23,115 nucleotides of DNA from an uncultured Bacteriovorax sp. (GTDB lineage Bacteria > Bdellovibrionota > Bacteriovoracia > Bacteriovoracales > Bacteriovoracaceae). The notes below the pieces were generated by a model. It was not told where the DNA came from and ran no database searches. It saw only the letters and a list, made by a program, of their open reading frames with translations. Shown one piece after another: positions 1 through 7,032 of the stretch. Where the stretch lies: the NCBI GenBank assembly GCA_943914745.1, contig CALUDF010000004.1, forward strand, positions 1-23,115, written 5' to 3'. How positions within the stretch are numbered: position 1 is the first letter of the stretch; the number at the start of each line of letters is the position of its first letter. A program made the position numbers and the translations under genes.

Positions 1-4
1 CACT

Positions 5-46
5 TAAGTAGTGCTAAACTTAGAATCCCTAAAAATTAACTACTTA
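5..46. repeat. 8-bp inverted repeat upstream of the FecR gene
   Basis: TAAGTAGT at 5-12 and its exact reverse complement ACTACTTA at 39-46 are separated by 26 bases. The arms lie upstream of the putative -10 element of the FecR gene. They could be an operator or the remnant of a terminator from a gene to the left. There is no T-tract, and an 8-bp match with a long spacer may be chance. Confidence 0.25.
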
Positions 47-78
47 CCTCTCAATAAATATCTACTAAAGAAGTCCCT

Positions 79-84
79 TATAAT
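79..84 (+). promoter_or_regulatory. putative -10 element of the FecR-TPR-CHASE2 cassette
   Basis: A perfect TATAAT lies 46 bases upstream of the FecR start codon. No good -35 hexamer is visible at 16-18 bases upstream, where the sequence is only AT-rich. It is the only consensus-like -10 before the first gene of the cassette. Confidence 0.35.
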
Positions 85-129
85 GATCGAAGAGAAGATG
101 GATAAGCGCCTTTAAATGAAGGATTTTTT

Positions 130-1632
130 ATGACATTACGTACTCAGCTTTTTTACTCTCTCGCGACCCTCATGCTTGCCACCAATGTGCACGCTCTCGA
201 CAACGTCGCCAAGGTCATCATTCTTCGCGGGATGGTCAAAGCAAAATTGAGTGATGGCACAGTCATTGATGTGAAGCCCGATCAATCAATTCCAGAAGGA
301 GCTGTCCTTCAGACTGCTGAGAAAAGTTTTGTCAAACTTCTCTTCATTGATAAATCACAAATGAATCTTGGGCCCAACTCACAGATGGTCATCAACTCTT
401 TTCCAAAAAAAGAAGCTGGGATCATCACGCTGGTGAAAGGACAAATCAGATCACAAGTCACGAAAGACTACATGGAAATGGAAGATAAGAGCAAAAGTAA
501 GCTCTACATCAAAACAAAAACAGCAGCGATGGGTATCCGCGGGACTGATTTCCAGGTTAACTTTAACCCACAAAACCAAAACACATCACTGATCACTTTC
601 GAAGGGAAAGTGGCCATGGCCCACATTGAGCGCGATGTGAGAGAAAATAAATTCGACCAGGGAAATCTTGAGCGAGTGGTCTCTAGCGATAAAGCCGTTA
701 TGGTTACGCAAGGACAGATTTCAGCGGTCAATTTAAACGTTGCTGAAAGAGCAATGGTTCCCACAAAACTTGGAACAAAACAAATTGAGGCCCTGGAAAA
801 TAACGAAACAGGTTTAAAAGAGAATTCTTCTGCCTCTGAAAAACAATTCAGAAATCCTATTCCTCCTGGAGCGGAAGGAGCTGCCTTCTCTAACAGTGCA
901 AAGGAAATGGATAAGGAAGTGGCGAAGATGGGAGTGGACATTAAAGCCTCTCTTCCAGCTGTCTCACACTCTGAAAAACCAGGAAGCTCTGAAGGGTTCT
1001 TCAATGTCACAAGTGGTGAGTATAAACTTCCAGCGGGAAGTATCATCGATTTAAATACAGTTAACCTTATTCCACCTCCGGCCAACGCTGTCTTTGATGC
1101 GAACTCTGGGACATACATGGTTCCTGAATCGCTTGGAAAAGTTGACAGAGTTACTGGGGAATATAAAGCGCCAGCTGGTCTTGAGCTCGATCCTTCAGGA
1201 AAGTTCATTATGGTAGACCCGGACGCTTACCAAAAAGCGCAGGCACCAAAAGAAGAAGATGCTGATAAGGCCGATGACAAAGCCGATAAGGATAAAAAAG
1301 ATGAGTCTGCGAAGGCCTCTGATGGGGAGAAATCTGGTGAAGTCGCTAAAACAGAGGGAGATTCTGGGCGCGCTCCTGCCAGCGTAGCACCTCTAGAAGT
1401 AAAGGTTCCTGAGCTCTTTAGTGCCTCTGCGCAGAACTTCATCAACACTTATTCAGCTCCTGTGGTTGCCTCTCCTGCCACAACGACTCCGGCAAGTACT
1501 GCAAGAAGCACGATGACCGCCATTGCCCAGGATGTTCTGCAAAAGAATGACGTATCAAAACAGACTGCTACCGACCGCGGGGTCGTGGCCCCTACCAGCA
1601 GTAAAGTAAAATTTATTTTCAAGGCTGAGTAA
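130..1632 (+). CDS. exported FecR-domain protein
   Basis: This 500-residue protein has a Sec signal peptide (residues 1-22, cleavage after VHA). A FecR domain follows at about residues 55-165, with the family's pattern of short beta strands and the segments LGPNSQM, LVKGQIRS and MGIRGTDFQV. FecR domains are periplasmic, usually anti-sigma-factor-like or ligand-sensing. This protein has no transmembrane segment and no sigma factor beside it, so a classical Fec role is unlikely. Residues 291-350 hold three degenerate repeats (SGEYKLPAG, SGTYMVP, TGEYKAPAG). Residues 369-410 are Lys/Asp/Glu-rich and probably disordered, and the rest of the tail is Ala/Thr/Ser-rich. The start is supported by GAAGGA six bases upstream. 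The gene heads a cassette with the TPR and CHASE2 genes, but a terminator follows it. The FecR domain is secure; the function is not. Confidence 0.9.
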   Translation: MTLRTQLFYSLATLMLATNVHALDNVAKVIILRGMVKAKLSDGTVIDVKPDQSIPEGAVLQTAEKSFVKLLFIDKSQMNLGPNSQMVINSFPKKEAGIITLVKGQIRSQVTKDYMEMEDKSKSKLYIKTKTAAMGIRGTDFQVNFNPQNQNTSLITFEGKVAMAHIERDVRENKFDQGNLERVVSSDKAVMVTQGQISAVNLNVAERAMVPTKLGTKQIEALENNETGLKENSSASEKQFRNPIPPGAEGAAFSNSAKEMDKEVAKMGVDIKASLPAVSHSEKPGSSEGFFNVTSGEYKLPAGSIIDLNTVNLIPPPANAVFDANSGTYMVPESLGKVDRVTGEYKAPAGLELDPSGKFIMVDPDAYQKAQAPKEEDADKADDKADKDKKDESAKASDGEKSGEVAKTEGDSGRAPASVAPLEVKVPELFSASAQNFINTYSAPVVASPATTTPASTARSTMTAIAQDVLQKNDVSKQTATDRGVVAPTSSKVKFIFKAE

Positions 1633-1670
1633 TTATCAACTATAATAATTGAGAATGAAAAATAAGTAGA

Positions 1671-1694
1671 AGCACCCAAGTTGGGTGCTTTTTT
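1671..1694 (+). terminator. intrinsic terminator after the FecR gene
   Basis: AGCACCC (1671-1677) pairs with GGGTGCT (1683-1689) around a 5-base loop. Six T residues (1689-1694) follow. It starts 38 bases after the FecR stop and ends only 19 bases before the next start codon. It therefore lies inside an apparent operon and may act as a partial terminator. Confidence 0.85.
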
Positions 1695-1713
1695 ATGTTA
1701 TAGGGATGTAACA

Positions 1714-3306
1714 ATGCTTCTCCATAAGTTTAAGACAAAGACCTTATTGTCTCTGTCAGCTCTTCTTCTGTCTGCCCCTCTTCAGGCCTCAAGCCTTGAA
1801 GAGTTCTACAAACTCTTTAAAAGCGGTCAGTACCCTAAGGCCGTTGAAGCGCTGGAGAAAATCAATCCGGAAGACACCCAATTCAGCAAGTCTTATTTGC
1901 TTGGACTGAGTTATTCGAGAATGCAGGAATACGACAAGGCCATCACTGAATTCCAGAAGGCCATCGGTGAAAAAAACGGCAGTGCTGACCTCTACTATGA
2001 ATACGGCCAGGCCCTCTATGCCGCCAATGACTTAAAAAAGGCCCGCACGGCTTTTAAAGCTTCAGTCAGTAAGAACTTTAACCGCCCGGCCTCTCTTTAC
2101 TATGTCGCCCACATCTCGCAAATCTTAGAAGAGCATGAAGAGGCCCGTGACACTTATGCCTTAGTCCTAAAAGAAAAAAATGCTGACGATAAAATGAAGC
2201 AGATTGCCCGCTTCCAATTGGCCGAAGCACTTCTTTCCATTGCCCGCGATAAATCAAAAGATCAAGAAGACCTCACTAGGCGCGTAGAAAGCTTCATCAT
2301 CCCGATGCTCAACACCGCTTATAATATCGACAAGTCCTCTGCTCTCGCTGGAGAAATCAACCAGCGCACGGCCCAGCTCATGGTGGAGTTTCAGCTCGAC
2401 CCTAACATTATGGCCAACGGCAGACGCATCAATCCGAAACGCTACAACGGTTATGTCTCACAGAAATTGAAGTTTGATGACAACATCGCTTTAACCAACG
2501 AAGAAAATAACGTTCAGCAATCGAGAAAAGAGTCTTATATTTTTGAGACGGAAGGTTATGCTAAGTATGATTTCCCCATCAAAAAGCGCGTGATCGTCTC
2601 TCCGGAAGCAAGGCTCACTTACACCCAGCACACCAACCAATCGAGTGCGGAAGTCTACCAAAACGACTCGTTTGTCATGAATTTCAATTTAAAAAACAAG
2701 TATGAGCATAAGGCCTACGAACAACCGGCAAGCCTGCTTTTTGACATAGACTACTCTCATATCTTCAAAGACTGGCAGGCCAAAAAGAAAAAAGAATTCT
2801 ACGCCAAGTCTTTCACTTTCACTCTTGGAGAGAGCTTCAGCTATTTCGCCATTGGAGACACAACCCTAAAAATCAAAAGAAAGAATTACGACGGAAAAGA
2901 CGAGAGCATCAGCAACCACACCACCAGCCTGAGTGCCGACCAGACATTTTTCTTTTCAACCAACAATCTCTTGATTGCTCTTTTTGATGCAAGCTTCATC
3001 GACAACTACAACAACAAGAGCACAAACACCAACACCTATCTTCTGCGCTTTGATTACATCATCCCGGAAATCATGCCTCAATACACCCTTGCTCTGGCGA
3101 TGGCGACGACCATCACTGACACCAAGGAGCAAAAGGCCACGAGAGGCTCTGAGTTGACATTCAATCCATCCATTGACCTGGCCCGTGAACTGAGTGCAAG
3201 TAGCCGCATCAGTGTCAACTATGATTTTACAAAGAATAAATCAGATGATGCCAATTACTCGTACAGCAAACATGTTTTTACGACTGAATACCGCTTTAGT
3301 TTTTAA
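1714..3306 (+). CDS. exported TPR protein with C-terminal outer-membrane beta-barrel-like region
   Basis: This 530-residue protein has a signal peptide (1-25, LQA/SS). Residues about 28-160 form roughly four TPR-like helical pairs, for example YDKAITEFQKAI and YYEYGQALYAANDLKKARTAF. From about residue 245 the sequence becomes rich in alternating polar and aromatic strands and ends YRFSF. A C-terminal phenylalanine on an amphipathic strand is the usual recognition signal for BAM-assembled outer-membrane barrels. I infer a periplasmic TPR domain followed by a barrel. The ATG at 1714 has AGGGA seven bases upstream; an in-frame TTG at 1681 lies inside the preceding terminator and is not a credible start. 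The cyclase gene begins 14 bases after the stop, so the two genes are probably co-transcribed. The specific function is unknown. Confidence 0.85.
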   Translation: MLLHKFKTKTLLSLSALLLSAPLQASSLEEFYKLFKSGQYPKAVEALEKINPEDTQFSKSYLLGLSYSRMQEYDKAITEFQKAIGEKNGSADLYYEYGQALYAANDLKKARTAFKASVSKNFNRPASLYYVAHISQILEEHEEARDTYALVLKEKNADDKMKQIARFQLAEALLSIARDKSKDQEDLTRRVESFIIPMLNTAYNIDKSSALAGEINQRTAQLMVEFQLDPNIMANGRRINPKRYNGYVSQKLKFDDNIALTNEENNVQQSRKESYIFETEGYAKYDFPIKKRVIVSPEARLTYTQHTNQSSAEVYQNDSFVMNFNLKNKYEHKAYEQPASLLFDIDYSHIFKDWQAKKKKEFYAKSFTFTLGESFSYFAIGDTTLKIKRKNYDGKDESISNHTTSLSADQTFFFSTNNLLIALFDASFIDNYNNKSTNTNTYLLRFDYIIPEIMPQYTLALAMATTITDTKEQKATRGSELTFNPSIDLARELSASSRISVNYDFTKNKSDDANYSYSKHVFTTEYRFSF

Positions 3307-3320
3307 TAAAGGGAGCTTCC

Positions 3321-5537
3321 ATGCTTTTTAGGCTTTTCCAGTACCTGGGGATTACTGCCATTATTACTTTTTGTGCTGGAAGTATTTTTCTTTCTACCAG
3401 TGCCAGGGACTTAAACTCCTTCACTAATCAGTCCTTCCTTTATAACTACGCCTCTTTTTTTGAAGACCGCTTCTATGACCTGCGCATGAAATTGACCATT
3501 GACCGAGAGGCCAAAGACAACCGCCTGGTCCTTGCGGCCATTGATGATAAATCTCTGACAAAAATTGGCCGCTGGCCCTGGAGCCGCACTCAAATCACGA
3601 AACTCGTCAACAAGCTCAACCAATACGGCGCTAAAGTTGTGGCATTCGACGTCTTTTTCTCTGAGCCTGAACTTGCCTGCAATGCCGAATCCCCTGATTT
3701 ACTCTTAAGTGAATCTTTCAAAAATTTTCAGAGTACTCCAGGGAAAAAAATCATCATTCCATACTCCGTCGTCAAAAAAGATAGACAGGGCGATGACAAG
3801 GAAACTTATTTTTCTGAAGCTCCAGATCAACTTCTTAATTTTCTCATGGATGCCAGGCAAGCAGAAGGAAGCAATCTCCAAGAATTCTTAGTCGAGAAAA
3901 AAGTTTTTCCCATTGATATCCTGGCCAATTCAGAGACAGGTATCTCACACATTGAGGCTGAAGCCGATGCCGATGGAGTCTTTCGCCATTATCCTGTGAT
4001 TGCGAACGTCAGCGGAATGTATTTTCCCTCTTTTTCGCTTCAAGCTTACGAGCTCTTTAGTGGGGATCGCGGAGTCGTCAACATCCCTTCTTCTGAAACA
4101 TCTTACATTGAAACAAAAAAAGGCAAGCTCTATCTCAATTATAATGGAGAAGCAAAAGTCAGATGGTTTGGTGGCCTTGACCACTTCCCCACTCTCCCCA
4201 TTTGGGACATCTTAGAGGCCAAAGACAATGACAAGGACATGCATAAAATCTTCAAAGACAAACTGGTTTTTGTAGGGTCCACCGCCTTTGCAGCAAACGA
4301 TCTTCGTAACACGCCTGTTGACGCCATTCTTCCAGGAGTCGTCTTCCACATGAACATGGTTCACATGCTTCTTGAAGGCAAATTCATGGTCTCAGAGCTA
4401 GACTCCACCAAAGTGTCGTGGATCCTGCTTTTGAGCGCAAGCGCACTCATTATTGGAGTGATGCTTTTTGGCAATGCCATCGTAGACTTCGTAGCCGTCT
4501 TTACTATCATGGGTTGTCTCTTTTATCTGGACTCTTACTACTTCATCCCTAAAGGTTATAACAACAGACTCTTCTTTTGTCTCTTCTCTGTCTTAAGCTG
4601 CTATTCGTGGTCGACCTTCCTACATTTTTACCAGTCAAATAAAGAGAAGAAAAAAATCAAAGGAACATTCTCGCGCTACCTTGCTCCTTCCATTGTTAAT
4701 GACCTTCTGAAAAACCCGGAAAAAGTCCGCTTAGGAGGAGAGAAAAAAGTCATTACCGTCTTTTTCTCTGACGTGCGCGACTTCACTAGTATTTCTGAAA
4801 AACTCACTCCTGAACAACTCACACTTTGCTTGAATAAATACATGACCATGATGACGGATACCCTCTTTGAGCACCAAGGGACACTGGATAAATATATCGG
4901 AGACGCAATGGTCGCCTACTGGGGAGCTCCTGTGGATTTAGAAAACCATGCCTACTGGGCCGTCAAAGGCGCAGTTCAGATGATTGAGAAACTCCCCGCT
5001 ATCAACGAAGAGTTTAAGCGCGAAGGCTTCCCACTTTTTAAACACGGTATTGGTCTTAACACCGGAGAATGCTCAGTCGGAAATATGGGCTCAAACCAGA
5101 TTTTCTCTTACACGGCCCTGGGAGACAACATGAACCTTGGAGCAAGGCTTGAGTCTCTTTGTAAGTTCTATGGAGTGCAGTTAAATATTTCGGAATACAC
5201 AAAAAATGCTATTTCCTCTGATTTGCAAAAAGAATTTGTTTTTAGAACACTAGATAAAGTAAAAGTGAAAGGAAAAGAAAACGCGGTGACAATTTATGAA
5301 GTGCTCCACCCGACTCATCCTTTGATTAATGAAAAAGAAGCTCTTTTTCAATATGAGGAAGCATTTCAGTTGTATCTTGCTCAACGCTTTAGCGAAGCCT
5401 CGCGCATCTTTCAATCTTTGCATGAAAAATTTCCACAAGACCCAAGCTTTGAGCGCATGCTACACATGAGTGAAGATTTTATGAATGTACCACCGGCCCC
5501 AAATTGGGATGGCTCTTACACTCATAAGTCTAAATAG
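3321..5537 (+). CDS. CHASE2-domain transmembrane adenylyl cyclase (class III)
   Basis: This 738-residue membrane protein probably makes cAMP from ATP. A first transmembrane helix spans about 7-25. An extracytoplasmic CHASE2 sensor domain covers about 40-360, including AAIDDKSL, GRWPWSR, VVAFDVFF and VFVGSTA. Three more helices lie at about 366-383, 386-404 and 415-434. The cytoplasmic class III catalytic domain covers about 475-662. Metal-binding aspartates are D484 (FFSDVRDF) and D528 (YIGDAM). The purine-selecting pair appears to be K524 and T598, the Lys/Thr combination known from CyaB1-type bacterial adenylyl cyclases. N605 and R609 match the transition-state residues. The site therefore looks intact and ATP-specific, although cGMP synthesis cannot be excluded. 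Residues 674-716 resemble one TPR-like repeat. The start has AGGGAG six bases upstream. The stop overlaps that of the convergent HD gene by eight bases. Confidence 0.92.
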   Translation: MLFRLFQYLGITAIITFCAGSIFLSTSARDLNSFTNQSFLYNYASFFEDRFYDLRMKLTIDREAKDNRLVLAAIDDKSLTKIGRWPWSRTQITKLVNKLNQYGAKVVAFDVFFSEPELACNAESPDLLLSESFKNFQSTPGKKIIIPYSVVKKDRQGDDKETYFSEAPDQLLNFLMDARQAEGSNLQEFLVEKKVFPIDILANSETGISHIEAEADADGVFRHYPVIANVSGMYFPSFSLQAYELFSGDRGVVNIPSSETSYIETKKGKLYLNYNGEAKVRWFGGLDHFPTLPIWDILEAKDNDKDMHKIFKDKLVFVGSTAFAANDLRNTPVDAILPGVVFHMNMVHMLLEGKFMVSELDSTKVSWILLLSASALIIGVMLFGNAIVDFVAVFTIMGCLFYLDSYYFIPKGYNNRLFFCLFSVLSCYSWSTFLHFYQSNKEKKKIKGTFSRYLAPSIVNDLLKNPEKVRLGGEKKVITVFFSDVRDFTSISEKLTPEQLTLCLNKYMTMMTDTLFEHQGTLDKYIGDAMVAYWGAPVDLENHAYWAVKGAVQMIEKLPAINEEFKREGFPLFKHGIGLNTGECSVGNMGSNQIFSYTALGDNMNLGARLESLCKFYGVQLNISEYTKNAISSDLQKEFVFRTLDKVKVKGKENAVTIYEVLHPTHPLINEKEALFQYEEAFQLYLAQRFSEASRIFQSLHEKFPQDPSFERMLHMSEDFMNVPPAPNWDGSYTHKSK

Positions 5538-6882
5538 GTAAGTTCACCAGGGTTTGAACGATTTTAATGTAAGAAGGAGTGACAAACTCCTCGAGAAGCC
5601 TAGGAATGATCACCTTCATTTGTGGGGTTTCTTTTCTGTCTGCCGTCTCTAAAAACTGCTCCACAAAAGCTTCCGCGACAAGAAGAACTTTCGATAATGG
5701 AGAGAGATCCTCCGAATACCTAGTGGCAAAGCCAGAGCCTTTTTTCATCCCATGGTGATGTTTAATTAGAACATCTGCTCCCATCGGACAGCGCTTATAA
5801 GTCACAACAAGCTCTGCCGCAAGCCTTGCGTGATTGAGCACGACATCCGTTTCTTTGTCTGTAAGAGTCGGGTTTCTGATTAAACACTTCTCACCTCTTA
5901 ATTTTGGATGCCTCAGATAAATTGGTGAGAGATAGATATCGTGAAAGAAAAGCACAAAATTAATTTTATCTGATTGGCCATCCCCACCCCAGGTCACATG
6001 CCTGATAATGTGATTGGCCACATAACTTGTGACCATTGAGTGAGTGAAAATATAGCCACTCTTATTGTTTAACATTGTCGCCAGAAGACTTCTCAACTGA
6101 GCATTATCTTTTACAACATCGGTCATGACCTTTGCTGCTTCCATGGCAATTTCGGCCATCTCTTGCCTGATTTCCTCTGTGGAAAACAAATTCGCGGCCG
6201 CAAACTCATAACCATCGCTTAAGAGCTCGACCTTTTTTTCAACCGGGAGACCTGCTGTATTTTTGAGTGCATTGGTGATGCGCTCGATGATTTTGAGTGA
6301 AACATGGTTGACCAGAAGAAGGCGGTCAGAACTCTTTACAAAAATCGTCTCCAACCCACTGGCCTTCACGTTTTTTAAGTGATCAGCAATCGCATCATCC
6401 TTGCGGGCAAAAAGCTTGAATTGGTTTTCGACATTTAAGTAAAGATTACAACAGGCCTTAGTCAGCCCTTCCATTGGCGCCATAGAAATCGGGTAATAAG
6501 TCCCGAGCTGCATTTCTGCCATTTGTTTTGCCGTGACCCCTAAAATGGTCGCCGACTTTTTCAAGAGAGATTGAACGTCATAGCGGGAAGAGACGCCGAA
6601 TGTTTTTACATCAATGTCCGCATCTTTCTCGCCACCAATTTTCACCAGCGGAGTTTTAACTCCGTAAGCGCCACGGTATTCATTTATTTCATTAAAAGCA
6701 TTGCGCCTGTTGACCATCTCTAAGCAAATGATGAGGTCAAAATCTTTTTTAGATTTGTGAGTGGCAATTCCCTCTTCAATAGTTTTTGCCAACACAACAG
6801 AGGTTGCGAGATACACTTCAAGATTAAGCACATAAAGAGTGCTTAAGTATTCGTTGTCGCATACGACTAAAGTCTTGCTCAT
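5530..6882 (-). CDS. pseudo-receiver plus degenerate HD-domain regulator
   Basis: This is a 450-residue cytoplasmic protein. The N-terminal ~120 residues look like a response-regulator receiver (KTLVVCDNEY, then FDLIICLEM). The residue at the phospho-acceptor position is Leu54, followed by Glu55, so it is probably not phosphorylated. The C-terminal half carries an HD-like metal-site series: H281, H314-D315 (FFHDIYL), H351 (NHARL) and H375-H377 (KHHHG). The GYP part of an HD-GYP motif is missing (GSGFATRY), and the usual late VADxxD reads VAEAF. Loss of cyclic-di-GMP hydrolysis is plausible, with retention of a binding role or another phosphohydrolase activity. The start at 6882 was chosen because GGAG lies six bases upstream; an in-frame ATG at 6894 overlaps that site. 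The stop overlaps the cyclase gene's stop, tail to tail. Confidence 0.8.
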   Translation of the reverse strand: MSKTLVVCDNEYLSTLYVLNLEVYLATSVVLAKTIEEGIATHKSKKDFDLIICLEMVNRRNAFNEINEYRGAYGVKTPLVKIGGEKDADIDVKTFGVSSRYDVQSLLKKSATILGVTAKQMAEMQLGTYYPISMAPMEGLTKACCNLYLNVENQFKLFARKDDAIADHLKNVKASGLETIFVKSSDRLLLVNHVSLKIIERITNALKNTAGLPVEKKVELLSDGYEFAAANLFSTEEIRQEMAEIAMEAAKVMTDVVKDNAQLRSLLATMLNNKSGYIFTHSMVTSYVANHIIRHVTWGGDGQSDKINFVLFFHDIYLSPIYLRHPKLRGEKCLIRNPTLTDKETDVVLNHARLAAELVVTYKRCPMGADVLIKHHHGMKKGSGFATRYSEDLSPLSKVLLVAEAFVEQFLETADRKETPQMKVIIPRLLEEFVTPSYIKIVQTLVNLPI

Positions 6883-6980
6883 GGTGAGCTCCATAAGAAA
6901 ATCATTAACAAAGATATCTAAACAAGAATACCACGAAAAATGTTAAGAACAGGTGAGAAAAATCATTGGGGCAGTTTTGA

Positions 6981-7018
6981 CATCACCCTTCTGAACTAAA
7001 CCGCACAGAAGGGTGATG
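6981..7018 (-). other. strong hairpin after the E1 gene, without a T-tract
   Basis: A perfect 13-bp stem (6981-6993 with 7006-7018) closes a 12-base loop. It starts 14 bases after the E1 stop, in the gap before the HD gene on the same strand. Neither strand has a run of T after the stem, so it is not a standard intrinsic terminator. It may stabilise the 3' end of the E1 transcript, act with Rho, or bind a protein. Confidence 0.55.
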
Positions 7019-7032
7019 AATAGAAGATTATT

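Noticed and set aside
504..1208. Open frame of 234 codons on the minus strand
   Set aside because: It lies wholly inside the FecR gene, antisense, with no ribosome-binding site and no recognisable family; it is a shadow of the codon bias of the real gene.
1681..1713. N-terminal extension of the TPR protein from a TTG
   Set aside because: The TTG is in the 3' arm of an intrinsic terminator; the ATG at 1714 has a proper ribosome-binding site and gives a clean signal peptide.
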